From NCBI GenBank assembly GCA_903632075.3, contig CAHIKZ030003512.1, positions 1 through 64,000 of the forward strand: a DNA stretch of 64,000 bases. Direction: 5' to 3'. Shown piece after piece: positions 60,001 to 64,000 of the stretch. The DNA comes from Acanthosepion pharaonis (taxonomy: Eukaryota > Mollusca > Cephalopoda > Sepiida > Sepiidae). The notes under the pieces were generated by a model. The model had not been told where the DNA came from. It was given only the letters and a program-made list of their open reading frames with translations, and did no database searches. Position 1 is the stretch's first letter. The number at the start of each line of letters is the position of its first letter. Position numbers and translations under genes: made by a program.

Positions 60001-60092
60001 GTAAACTGAGGGGATGATGATATGTTTCTCTCCAGTAATTCTCAAAGCTGGGTACATTCGTCGCCAAGATTCTTCTGGAACCTCATGATAAC
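27807..60092 (-). CDS. ERN1: IRE1 kinase/endoribonuclease, C-terminal 536 codons in 11 exons
   Basis: IRE1 is the ER-membrane sensor of unfolded proteins. Its cytosolic kinase activates an RNase that splices XBP1 mRNA. Coding order here is 60092-59836, 58986-58833, 58488-58407, 58150-58021, 51452-51293, 48591-48401, 38464-38323, 37720-37593, 35830-35704, 34649-34582 and 27977-27807 (stop). All ten junctions use GT/AG, keep frame, and together make 1610 coding bases. The product has a membrane helix, a polyQ linker, a kinase (glycine loop, VAVK, HRD, DFG) and a KEN RNase domain. The luminal sensor exons are not in the window and should lie beyond 64000. Introns range from about 0.26 to 9.9 kb and carry most of the transposons. 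I see no inactivating change in the exons, so the gene looks functional. Confidence 0.95.
28160..29280. other. IRE1 intron, no gene seen
   Basis: AT-rich intronic sequence between the last exon and the retrotransposon at 29290. Nothing is recognised in it. Confidence 0.5.
29290..32650 (+). pseudogene. Decayed non-LTR retrotransposon with APE endonuclease and RT
   Basis: Plus-strand pieces follow the order of an endonuclease/reverse-transcriptase polyprotein. First come endonuclease segments near 30075-30230 (VQGDW.AKV, TVGRFGIGETN, LRLLEFAR). An RT segment follows (LPKKGNLKQCQNYRTINLIS at 31095-31160; EEQAGFRA and EEQIFNC at 31215-31275), then VRQGC-like sequence and NLVLEKIMQETLHDH near 31490-31560. 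Next are TYGMELNAEKSKVTVNSTS and SFKYLGAT near 31640-31780, and a C-terminal KCLRKLL...VWPCHM-like region near 32370-32560. Many frameshifts and stops show that it is dead. Two insertions or rearrangements interrupt it, including the 79-bp hairpin at 29925. It lies antisense in an IRE1 intron. Confidence 0.85.
29925..30003 (+). mobile_element. 79-bp hairpin retroposon with 12-bp target duplication
   Basis: The insert lies in the endonuclease part of the element at 29290. It is flanked by exact 12-bp direct repeats AGACCGCAATGA at 29913-29924 and 30004-30015. Its core forms a hairpin: CAGCAT (29951-29956) pairs with ATGCTG (29979-29984), and AACC with GGTT inside. A second copy is at 40019. 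There is no coding capacity. The long target duplication points to retroposition by LINE machinery. Confidence 0.8.
32847..34534. mobile_element. Non-autonomous hAT-type DNA transposon, 1688 bp
   Basis: The ends are near-perfect inverted repeats. The left reads TAGGCTTGTCCCAGGTAACG and the right, inverted, TAGGGTTGTCCCAGGTAACG; they stay alike for about 50 bases with one mismatch and remain similar, with gaps, to about 170. Exact 8-bp direct repeats ATTTAAAT flank the element at 32839-32846 and 34535-34542. A TAGGG terminus, an 8-bp duplication and the nTnnnnAn target pattern are hAT hallmarks. The interior has no transposase, only A/T runs and blocks shared with repeat family A (for example AAGACCAAAGTATTTTTT). 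It lies in the IRE1 intron before the last exon. Confidence 0.8.
33962..33989. repeat. Poly(A) run
   Basis: About 28 consecutive A residues inside the hAT-type element. A second A-rich run lies near 34313-34344. Confidence 0.9.
34582..34649 (-). CDS. ERN1: IRE1 exon: RNase domain core
   Basis: It encodes DLRKFRTYNGKSVRDLLRAM and RNK between acceptor tggttttcag and donor GTAAAATTT. It contains the conserved tyrosine of RTY and the RNK residues that form the KEN active site. The human counterpart has KGGS where this has NGKS. Confidence 0.93.
35704..35830 (-). CDS. ERN1: IRE1 exon: start of KEN domain
   Basis: It encodes DLSDRTEKEKAETC, then VVQRLETGSDLIIKNDWKKH and ITEELQE, matching the 'DVSDRIEKE...VVKMDW' part of animal IRE1, where the RNase domain begins after the kinase. 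Acceptor is tttactcag and donor GTAAGT. Confidence 0.93.
36632..37315. mobile_element. Probable solo LTR, about 684 bp
   Basis: The termini are TGTTATA and TATAACA. Inside are a CCAAT string, a TATA-like CCATAAAAAA and a polyadenylation-like GAAATAAATC about 90 bases before the right end, in plus order. It is GC-richer than the intron around it. I see no clear target duplication, so the exact ends are uncertain. It sits in an IRE1 intron. Confidence 0.5.
37593..37720 (-). CDS. ERN1: IRE1 exon: kinase C-lobe end
   Basis: It encodes YFLDRNLIQKMISFDPKERP, then TAKYILKHPFFWKPDHQLRF and FQ. This is the final kinase helices with the KHPFFW signature, just before the RNase domain. Acceptor ttttctag and donor GTAAGAAT. 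Confidence 0.94.
38323..38464 (-). CDS. ERN1: IRE1 exon: kinase subdomains IX-X
   Basis: It encodes TRAVDIFSAGCVMYYVKSKG, then KHPFGSNLKRQANIMAG. The invariant D of VDIFSAGC (kinase subdomain IX) is present, as is the SHPFG-like loop typical of IRE1. Acceptor tattttag and donor GTAAATA. Confidence 0.94.
39030..39470 (+). pseudogene. Gypsy-type gag fragment
   Basis: Plus-strand frames contain LQQEQIQYQEKLHAILEK, then EENITF..YFRRYKAIF and ENFVTYFNKVNHECEKFKL. These match the capsid part of the Gag family also seen at 61363. There are internal stops and frameshifts. No polymerase follows in this orientation. Confidence 0.6.
39500..39790 (-). pseudogene. RNase H fragment of a Jockey/I-type retrotransposon
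   Basis: On the minus strand, SVYSAETIAINLALDIITTN carries the RNase H SAE-x3-I...AL pattern, and the same segment (IFSAEASAIHLALDII) recurs in the longer element at 40258-41060. Only about 60 codons are left, followed by low-complexity sequence. Confidence 0.6.
39773..39829. repeat. (TG)n(TA)n compound microsatellite
   Basis: TG repeats from 39773 to about 39795 pass into TA repeats ending at 39829. Confidence 0.95.
40019..40090 (+). mobile_element. Second copy of the hairpin retroposon
   Basis: It matches the insert at 29925 over about 65 bases. The stem is CGGCAT (40046-40051) with ATGCCG (40074-40079), and the loop is identical. Relative to the first copy, one stem pair changed from A-T to G-C on both sides. 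No clear target duplication is seen here. Confidence 0.75.
40258..41974 (-). pseudogene. Jockey/I-type retrotransposon, RT C-half and RNase H
   Basis: This is the minus-strand continuation of 43855-44900 past the inserted LTR-like element. It encodes RT (LPNLINNFLSNRSFKVWV, RVPQGCILSITLFNIKIN, catalytic YIDD in SLYIDDLIC), the thumb (LKFSPTKTKCIHFCNQKK, HKFLGIFFDKKLTFIPH, YGLTWKSYLKTLDPIHHAGL, RLALGAFKTPP) and an RNase H domain at about 40640-41060 (YTDDSKM, AEASAIHLALDII, SDSLSVL). It ends with a cysteine/histidine motif CVPCQEP..IKHILLKC near 40370-40430. Stops and frameshifts break it. The family is common in arthropod genomes and also occurs in other invertebrates. Confidence 0.85.
42795..42960. 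repeat. 72-bp direct duplication inside LTR-like copy 1
   Basis: 42795-42866 and 42889-42960 are nearly identical (GAATGTATGAGAAGAA.GG, GAAGTTGTTAACAACCACTG, GGGGATTGGTATGAGATACC). A 22-base spacer repeats part of the unit. The copy at 54779 has only one unit, near 55564-55635. Confidence 0.85.
43147..43154 (+). promoter_or_regulatory. LTR TATA box
   Basis: TATAAACG about 700 bases before the right end. It is conserved in copy 2 at 55837-55844, with matching sequence on both sides (GG..GATGTCCATATAAACGAA type). The unrelated LTR at 45704 has a similar TATATAAACG at 46024. Confidence 0.55.
43855..44900 (-). pseudogene. Jockey/I-type retrotransposon, RT N-half
   Basis: The minus strand encodes a pre-RT segment (KNSFSKNYKQQFQKVRHDAE) and the first RT motifs (LIDVISKSHSTATGPNEIHY, SSWKQAIVIPIPKPDKDKSD, NFQSITLTSYICKTLERI, LNKRLNWYL), and ends at FNLEKAY, where the LTR-like element was inserted. 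Upstream of about 44900 no endonuclease domain is found, so the element is 5'-truncated. Several frames are broken. Confidence 0.8.
44990..45703 (+). pseudogene. Gypsy pol fragment: RNase H end and integrase start
   Basis: Plus-strand pieces in order: the end of RNase H (DFKMEFLLSKKLGHTDGLSR near 45040-45105), a linker, and the integrase zinc-binding region (ILKQFHVGHLGTVRIKSLMR, SYVYWPKM at 45390-45490, giving the first H...H pair). The start of the integrase core follows (HIDFAGPLN near 45583-45610, VVDSLTKWPEI near 45630-45665). Frameshifts occur within the zinc-binding region, and an LTR interrupts the core at 45704. Confidence 0.8.
45704..46828 (+). mobile_element. Probable solo LTR inserted in Gypsy integrase
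   Basis: It starts TGTGTGACAGAGAG and contains TATATAAACG at 46024-46033, a purine-rich downstream stretch and polyadenylation-like AACAATAATACAC near 46392. Integrase similarity stops before 45704 and resumes after about 46828, so roughly 1.1 kb was inserted. The right end is blurred by the string TTAGAATGTAAAC, which occurs twice (46816-46828 and 46834-46846). I could not fix the target duplication. Confidence 0.6.
46829..47480 (+). pseudogene. Gypsy pol fragment: integrase C-half
   Basis: It resumes with DSVVSEGTQFTSSEFKHFC (DNGTQF expected, so the second catalytic Asp is changed to Glu), then HLTTLIYHPR and FVVTFKKAL. It ends with the integrase C-terminal region (SPADLMFARKVF, NKLLPDNEKIH) and residues like LGSMMYIVEGG before fading at about 47480. 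Stops are present throughout. Confidence 0.75.
48043..48079. repeat. (TA)n(CA)n microsatellite
   Basis: TA repeats to about 48062 followed by CA repeats. Confidence 0.95.
48401..48591 (-). CDS. ERN1: IRE1 exon: catalytic and activation loops
   Basis: It encodes VHRDIKPHNVLI (catalytic loop), MISDFGLCKKLAPGHL (Mg-binding DFG), the serine-rich activation loop SSHSSGVTGTEGW and IAPELVASDSLKI. The serines correspond to the human autophosphorylation cluster S724/S726/S729. Acceptor ttcttctttag and donor GTAAGT. A decayed duplicate of this exon lies at 53368-53502. Confidence 0.96.
49333..50011 (-). mobile_element. Solo LTR with 4-bp target duplication, 679 bp
   Basis: The ends are TGTTAC and GTAACA, flanked by exact AAAG repeats at 49329-49332 and 50012-50015, as for Gypsy-like LTR elements. 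On the minus strand it has CCTATAAAAA (TATA box) near 49801-49810 with heat-shock-element-like motifs just upstream. TTTTATTAAATT-type AT stretches follow downstream. No internal coding region remains, consistent with recombination between two LTRs. Confidence 0.75.
49831..49905 (-). promoter_or_regulatory. Cluster of heat-shock-element-like motifs in the LTR
   Basis: Within about 75 bases there are two perfect TTCnnGAA palindromes (TTCTTGAA at 49843-49850 and TTCTCGAA at 49863-49870) and several partial ones (TTCTAGAT, CTAGAA twice, AATCTTCC). HSF binds alternating GAA/TTC units. The cluster lies 20-95 bases upstream of the LTR's minus-strand TATA box. Function is inferred from motif match alone. 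Confidence 0.45.
50072..50425 (+). other. Unrecognised open frame of 117 codons
   Basis: The frame is moderately hydrophobic and matches no family I recognise. It has fewer A/T runs than the flanks. Read in reverse, it contains a string (GTTTGATCC near 50198-50206) similar to a tRNA B box, so a SINE is a possibility. It lies in the same IRE1 intron as the piggyBac remnant and the solo LTR. I cannot assign a function. Confidence 0.25.
50461..50935 (+). pseudogene. piggyBac transposase N-terminal remnant
   Basis: Frames starting MATSTSNEAFIQEFF and followed by EGFTQVDIDG resemble the acidic N-terminus of piggyBac transposases. Further on, LFINDEIITLFANKTNMLI and DEMKAFLAILLLIA.QN match the conserved 'F-x-D-x2-L-x2-I-x2-ETN' and 'EEMKAFLGILILMG' blocks. 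Stops and frameshifts separate them, and the catalytic domain with the DDD residues is absent. Confidence 0.65.
51293..51452 (-). CDS. ERN1: IRE1 exon: kinase hinge
   Basis: It starts ETDSQFRYIALELCIATLED (hinge, ELC) and runs through LLLLHQAMAGIAHLHSLDI. The acceptor is tttttaag before GAAACTG; the downstream cag at 51442-51444 would break the frame with the preceding exon, so the upstream site is chosen. Donor GTAAGT. Confidence 0.94.
51968..52838 (-). pseudogene. Internally deleted mariner/Tc1-type element
   Basis: Inverted ends: left GTGTGATGGATAAATTGTCA and right, inverted, GTGCGATGTGTAAATTGTCA. The minus strand begins MDRNLETACFTAW near 52712, with a helix-turn-helix region (SNTNISECLGVNLRTVLRIL), EESNGD, SDKKVIPKFVDEIQAMIDND and PSKSIRSIAREVMLP. 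It then jumps to LAAGRPYVWQKDSAPCHTSR and LSDNFCNNITPYIWP. The middle of the transposase, including the first catalytic Asp, is missing. The second Asp (QKDSAPCH) is kept. The length is about 0.87 kb against about 1.3 kb for intact mariners. Confidence 0.8.
53368..53520 (-). pseudogene. ERN1: Decayed duplicate of the IRE1 catalytic-loop exon
   Basis: 53368-53502 closely matches 48401-48591 over about 135 bases, in the same orientation, plus about 15 bases of the adjoining intron. It keeps the acceptor (tttcttcag) and reads VHRDI-NVLI-stop-TCGKKEMCDMISDFGLCKKL and APGHLSLSHISGV. Relative to the parent it lacks nine bases (the codons of KPH) and gains three (an L in the activation loop). One TCA has become TAA. 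The 3' part of the exon and its donor site are missing. It sits between the exons at 58021 and 51452, upstream of the parent exon in the gene. Confidence 0.85.
53701..54775 (-). pseudogene. CR1-like retrotransposon, 3' half
   Basis: On the minus strand this covers the RT fragment ALINAELVKCHT, SNKQYGFCFSRSTANLLTDI and VVALDI, then a gap, then SKTKVVSFNHHIEPFL-like and YESTVCSFFEYCCHIW, VQRRVCNVI, and SFFSHTSHLWNSLPISCFP. It ends in a poly(A)-bordered tail at 53701. Much of the RT palm is deleted near 54590. It is the same family as 24840-26043. Confidence 0.8.
54779..56512 (+). mobile_element. LTR-like element copy 2 (TGTGACAC...GTGTCACA), 1734 bp
   Basis: The ends are TGTGACACT and AGTGTCACA, flanked by exact ATT at 54776-54778 and 56513-56515. 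It lies inside the RT gene of the CR1-like element; removing it with one ATT restores the frame (SKIL family motif, here GKILE). It shares with copy 1 the TATA box TATAAACG (55837), the GGGAGAAA.A.GCACTCCTGT block, CCCTGGATTCAGCTTGCA and GGTTAGACTTGAGATCAAAG. The right end has repeated GTCACAAATGGTGC-type strings. No coding capacity is seen. Confidence 0.8.
56516..57870 (-). pseudogene. CR1-like retrotransposon, 5' half: endonuclease and RT start
   Basis: On the minus strand, weak endonuclease pieces lie at about 57360-57860 (SLHSSANL, DFSTYFPSN, SLFDLFL). Then come KPQSSPWFSPACLSAIAHKN (57120-57180) and the first RT motifs (ISKLDPHEACKFDCISAIVL, LYNTFAASCFPACWKSSSVV, KNSGEPSDPSNY at 56545-56780), ending where the LTR-like element was inserted. 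Frames are broken in several places. Confidence 0.75.
58021..58150 (-). CDS. ERN1: IRE1 exon: ATP-binding lysine and helix C
   Basis: It encodes GKFDNRDVAVKRLLPGCFSL and ADREVELLRESDQHPNVVRY, then FCT. It contains the catalytic lysine (VAVK) and helix-C glutamate (REVELL). Acceptor tttcctcag and donor GTAATA. Confidence 0.95.
58407..58488 (-). CDS. ERN1: IRE1 exon: kinase glycine-rich loop
   Basis: It encodes RMIQVGKIGFFPDEILGHGC and EGTIVFK. GHGCEGT is the nucleotide-binding loop (LGHGAEGT in human). Acceptor ttcttctgcag and donor GTGAGT. Confidence 0.94.
58833..58986 (-). CDS. ERN1: IRE1 exon: cytosolic linker with polyQ
   Basis: It encodes QTEQSLQRFLQQQQQQ, then a serine/asparagine-rich stretch (SESSQSNSESGSISNN). 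It links the membrane helix to the kinase and is low in sequence conservation, as is usual for IRE1. The CAG/CAA mix argues against a pure expanding repeat. Both splice sites (acceptor gacatttcag, donor GTACGT) preserve frame. Confidence 0.85.
59836..60092 (-). CDS. ERN1: IRE1 exon: juxtamembrane luminal segment and membrane helix
   Basis: It encodes GYHEVPEESWRRMYPALRIT, then an N/K-rich luminal linker with NKTE and NSSNK (possible N-glycosylation sites), and a membrane helix ILFTLLFALAGMAIFIIVYI followed by PR. The donor GTAAGT joins it in phase to the polyQ exon. The acceptor is taken as ggacag at 60093-60095, but a more upstream start would also keep an open frame, so the 5' edge is less certain. 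Confidence 0.8.
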
Positions 60093-60095
60093 CTG

Positions 60096-60598
60096 TCCGA
60101 AAGATATAGGGGTAATTTGACTCATAGTGATTGAATATTTCATAAAGTAAAAAAGGGAAAAAGATCAGGTGAACCAATGTATTTCTGGAAGATAACACTT
60201 TTTAGGCAAGCCTCATATCAACAGATAGATCATTAATAGCAACCCCCCACCAAAAAAAAAAACTTCAGCTTATCTGTCCCTGTCTAGAGTTTCATATTTT
60301 ATTATTTTATAAACTTTACTATCAAGCCCCCTATGAGTGTATACAATATCTGCAAAACACTAAATATGTACAGATAAGCTGAACATTTAATTTTATTTAT
60401 TGCTATCTTTCTCTCTCTCACATATATAAATAAAAAACAAGTGACCATTTTTAAAAATTGCTATGCATGAAGCAAACTATGAATGAGTAATTAAATAAAA
60501 AATATTTTGTGTATTAAAAAGCTCTTGTAAATGTACTTTAAAAGGTTTTAAAATTTAACATTTTTGTAAAATGCAAGCCTCCACTGTGAAAACTACTC
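60096..60598. other. Intron, no gene seen
   Basis: AT-rich sequence between the IRE1 membrane exon and the Gypsy leader array. If a 5' LTR exists it should lie here, but I could not identify its start. Confidence 0.4.
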
Positions 60599-61260
60599 CA
60601 CAACATTCTGGCGAACGAGGATTCGAAACTCACACGGGAAAAGAAAAACTTTTTGTACGCCTAACTACAACATTTTGGCGACGAAGGACTCGTAATTCAC
60701 ACTGGAAAAGAAAAATTTTTTCGTTTACTTTACTACAACGTTGACGACGAGGGATTCGTTTCTCAGATGGAGAAAGGAAAAAAAAAACTCTTTGTACGCC
60801 TAACAACAACATTGGCGACGAAGGAATTCGTAATTCATACGGAAGAAAAATTTTTCGTTCACTCTAACAACTTTGGCGACCAGAATTCGAAATTCATACG
60901 AAAAAAAAAAAAAAAAATTCGTTTCGCCATATACAACACTTTGCTACGAACGTATTTTGGATTCATATGAACCCCAAAAAAAAAAAAAACAAGACTTTGC
61001 GTTCACTCTACAAACAACTCTTGTCAACGTGGATTCGTAACTCATACAGAAGTGAAAAAAAAAAAAAATCGCCCGCCATAATAAACGTGGCGTATGTGGG
61101 ATTGCGTTTCATATAGTGAAGAAAAAAATTCGCTCACGAAATTCGTTTTTCATATGGAGGGGGAAAAAAAAAAAAAATTTGCTCGTCAAATTTTCGGCGA
61201 CAACAACTTGGATACACATAAAAAAAAAAAAAAAAAAAAAAAACTTGGTAACGTTTTTTC
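60599..61260 (+). repeat. Tandem array of PBS-like leader modules
   Basis: About nine diverged units of 63-100 bases, each with (C)TACAACA-TTTTGGCGACGA-GGATTCG-TAATTCATACGG-AAAAG-poly(A)-TTTCGTTCACT or a decayed form of it. Unit starts are near 60599, 60663, 60728, 60799, 60862, 60926, 61004, 61080 and 61184. TTGGCGACGAGGATTCG is the sort of string that follows a Gypsy 5' LTR as the tRNA primer-binding site. The array ends about 100 bases before the Gag reading frame. Confidence 0.8.
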
Positions 61261-61362
61261 GAAAGACAAAACATCAACTTAGTGACGAAAAAATCAGTCG
61301 TATTCTTAATCGAGAAAAGAATTTAATTTTGTTCTCGATAAGACAGTTTGCTCAAATAGGTC

Positions 61363-63200
61363 ATGAATTACAAATTCGTTTTGGACCCCATATTTAAGCA
61401 TTGTGTAAACTTTTTGCGAAGATGGAGGAATACAAAAATTATATTCCAGGAATTTAAGTTCCAGACGGAACAACAAAAGACTATATTAGAGCAGCAGCAA
61501 ATATTCCAGTTACAACTTCAGGAGGATACCTTTAATAGACAGATTCCATTTCAACGAGAAATGGAACTGATGCATAAGGAGTTTCAAAATAAAATTCTGG
61601 AAATAACTAAGAGGAAAGAGAAAAATCTACAAAATGATTCTTTCCTAGAGAATACAATATGGAATTCGATTGAAATATTCACATACAGTCCAGATGAAGA
61701 AATAACTTTTGAAGAGTATTTTAAAAAATATAACGAGGACTGCCACACGTGGTCTGAAGGAAAGAAGGTTAGACTTCTTTTAAGCAAGTTAGGAACTGCT
61801 GAACATAAATTGGTAAACTACATTTTACCGAAAAAAACTAGCGAGTTAACTTTTACCGAGGCGGTAAATTAAGTGAATTATTTAGTAAAAAGACATCTTT
61901 GTTTCACAAAAGGTGGAAATGTTTGAATCTGAAAGAGGATGAACAATACTTCATAATGTATGCAGCTAATAATGTGAACAAGCATTGTGAAGAATTCAAA
62001 CTAGCAGAATTAAGCGCTGACAATTTCAAGTGTTTGATATTTGTTCAGGGTTCAATTTCAGAAAGAGATGCAGAATTGAGGAAATTGGTACTTTCAAAAT
62101 TGGAAAACGAACCGAGGATTTCGGTAGAGTTTAGCAGAAGACTGCACAAGATCTTAGCGTAAAGAAAGACTCAAAAAAGATAGAACAGTCTGGCGTTTCA
62201 CATGTAAGAAAAATACGCTACAAAAAAGTCTACCAAAAAGAATTCTAAAATTGCGGATTATCAAACAAAGTGAAAAATACCAGGAAAAAATAAACAAACT
62301 CCCGAAGCCATGTTTTGCTTGCGGTGAACTTCACTGGTACATATATTGCAATTTTAGGAATAAAAAAAAATGTTTCAACTGTGAAAGAGTGGGGCATAAA
62401 AGCTCGCACTGCAGGTCAAAAAATAAAAACAATAAAATAAGAAAATTAAAGTCCGAAGTGAACGATGGAATAACTAGAAAATTTGTTACCATCGAAATAA
62501 GTAATAAAAAAAATAAATATGCAACTCGACACTGGTTCCGACCTATCTATCATAAATTTGAATACGTGGAAGAAACCAACTTTAATGAAGACAAATAAAA
62601 TCGCGAGGTCCGTGACAGACAGGAGAAAAAATACAATTTATTGGCGAATTGGTTTACAAACGTCACGTTAAATAAAAAAAACGCGAAAAGCTAAACTATT
62701 TGTCATGAAAAATACCACGAACTTACTTGGTACGGATTGGATAACAGAATTTCAATTATGGGATTTACCAATAAATTCTTTCTGTTAAGGTTGAAAATTT
62801 AAACTACGAAGCTCAAAAATTAGTTAAAACTAAGAACTTTTCCTACTGTTTTTTTCTCCAGGTTTGGGAACGTGTACCAAGATTGAGGCAAAATTACAGC
62901 CAAAACAAAACACTCAGGCGGTATTCAAAAAGAAAAGGAATGTGCAATTTGCTTCAATTGGACAGATTAGAGAAAACGGGTTTATTTAAAAAAAATTGAA
63001 TGGCTAACACCGACAATATACGTGAAAAATAAGCTCCAGAAAGTAAAAATGAAGCCGACACCGAAACAAATGAGGAACAAGTTACGCGCAGCCAAGGACA
63101 TGCAGTATTATTAAATGATTTCAGTCAACAAGAACCTACAGAAACTGCGAGTCCATCTATGAGAAGTTCAAAGCGGAAGATTGTTTCTGGTAACGCTTTG
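61363..63200 (+). pseudogene. Gypsy-type gag-pol with internal deletion
   Basis: In order: a Gag coiled-coil region (QQKTILEQQQIFQLQLQ) and capsid (ITFEEYFKKYNEDCHTWSEG, VRLLLSKLGTAEHKLVNYIL) at 61430-61872. After a one-base frameshift comes the rest of the capsid (NVNKHCEEFKLAELSADNFK, VLSKLENEP) to 62160. Two zinc knuckles follow at 62305-62415 (CFACGELHWYIYC and CFNCERVGHKSSHC). The protease has an intact DTGSD but sits in another frame (about 62520-62600), then GTDWITEFQLWDLPI. RT begins near 62860 and breaks off at about 62990. It is followed directly by what looks like the C-terminal end of Pol (to 63200), so RT, RNase H and integrase are deleted. At least three frameshifts make it inactive. 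Confidence 0.85.
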
Positions 63201-63534
63201 GAGATTTTATATATATATATATATAAATAGAAAAGCGTATTGGCTATATGACGTACTGGGTGAAAGGGGAAAAACTCATGTGCAGTAAACAGAAACTAAA
63301 CAGATCAGACGACGTTTTTAGGACGTCCCGCGAAGAAAGAGAAAAAAAAAAATGCTGATGGTGATTTTCAATAAGTTTGATCTAACAACCCCTGCAAATA
63401 ATTTTACCTAAGGTACGCCGAACCAGAAAAAAAAAAAAAAAAAAAATAAAAGTTTTTTCTTCATATTTTTTTGTAAAAATTTGAAAAATAAATAAAAACT
63501 TTTTACTACTGTGGAGTAAAGTTTTAGGGGTGGA

Positions 63535-63821
63535 TGTCATGCCATATACCTATTTTATTGTAATGGACTCTCCCACAGATAAGTGGTGGTGGTGTTGAGC
63601 GCGTCAGACGATATAGTCACTTCTGAACTGACTGTTTGGTTGGGTTGAACTCTCTTCCTACGGACGGGAGGAACCCGAAGGAGGCTACGCCGAAGGGCGG
63701 AGTCTCCTTCGGGGAGGTAGAACCGGCCCTGAACCTGTTTATACGGGTTCAATGGGCATATTTTTGGCCGAGCCCACGGGCTCGGAATGCCCACGTTAAA
63801 AAGGCCTTGTGCCACATGACA
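63535..63821. mobile_element. GC-rich foldback element, 287 bp
   Basis: The ends are TGTCATG and CATGACA. It is clearly GC-rich in an AT-rich setting. Inside are nested perfect hairpins: CCGAAGGAG with CTCCTTCGG, an inner CGCC-GAAG-GGCG, and CCGAGCCC-AC-GGGCTCGG flanked by GGGCAT and ATGCCC. GAACCTG with CGGGTTC pairs with one mismatch. No coding sequence is convincing. It could be a small LTR, a foldback/MITE element or a structured SINE. No target duplication is visible. Confidence 0.5.
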
Positions 63822-64000
63822 CCCCCCTCATGGCGGGGCGGGGGGGGGGGACTTTAACATTGAAAAATATTACAGAGGAAAGGAACTAAAATAAATTATG
63901 GGGAACATTAAGTGACATAAGCTTTTGACATATCAAACAAAGGTGAATTAATGTTATTTTTTTAATTTATCAATTTTTAAAATGGTCATGAGTTAAGTTT

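Noticed and set aside
62490..62530. Programmed -1 frameshift between Gag and protease at an A-rich run
   Set aside because: The same copy has other clear frameshifts, so random decay explains it more simply.
1..64000. CRISPR arrays, rRNA, tRNA genes, prokaryotic operons
   Set aside because: None were found; the tandem repeats present are microsatellites or the leader array at 60599.

Overview
The window is AT-rich (estimated by eye at about 70% or more) animal genomic DNA with long introns, many homopolymer runs and dense remains of transposable elements. It has no operons, no bacterial gene organisation and no CRISPR array. The element families (retrotransposons of the Gypsy, Jockey and CR1-like types, mariner, piggyBac, hAT) fit an invertebrate such as a mollusc or arthropod. 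I cannot name the species.

The only host gene with intact coding sequence is on the minus strand. It is the 3' two-thirds of IRE1 (ERN1), the ER-stress kinase/endoribonuclease. Eleven exons, running from 60092 down to the stop codon at 27807, join in frame. They encode a juxtamembrane luminal segment, one membrane helix, a Q-rich linker, the protein kinase and the RNase (KEN) domain. The exons for the luminal sensor must lie beyond position 64000. The introns total about 31 kb and are filled with mobile elements.

Layout: 1-12300 is mostly non-coding, with a broken PSMD8-like fragment (2941), a PHD-finger remnant (6659) and arms of a dispersed palindromic repeat family. 12330-13560 is a decayed Gypsy gag-protease. 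14825-16760 holds a split inverted repeat. 17650-20670 is a GC-richer patch of LTR-like pieces. 23835-26043 holds a repeat arm and a 5'-truncated non-LTR retrotransposon. 27807-60092 is IRE1. Inside its introns are a decayed APE/RT retrotransposon carrying a 79-bp hairpin insertion, a hAT element with 8-bp target duplication, several solo LTRs, a Jockey/I-type retrotransposon split by a 1.9-kb LTR-like element, a Gypsy pol fragment split by another LTR, a piggyBac fragment, an internally deleted mariner, a decayed duplicate of an IRE1 kinase exon, and a CR1-like retrotransposon split by a second copy of the same LTR-like element. 60599-63230 is a Gypsy element whose leader is a tandem array of primer-binding-site-like modules. 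63535-63821 is a GC-rich foldback sequence.

The most interesting items are the tandem PBS-like array (60599-61260), the twin LTR-like insertions with 3-bp target duplications, the short retroposed hairpin with a compensatory base change between its two copies, the duplicated IRE1 exon whose indels are all multiples of three, and heat-shock-element-like motifs in a solo LTR. All mobile-element reading frames seen here are broken.
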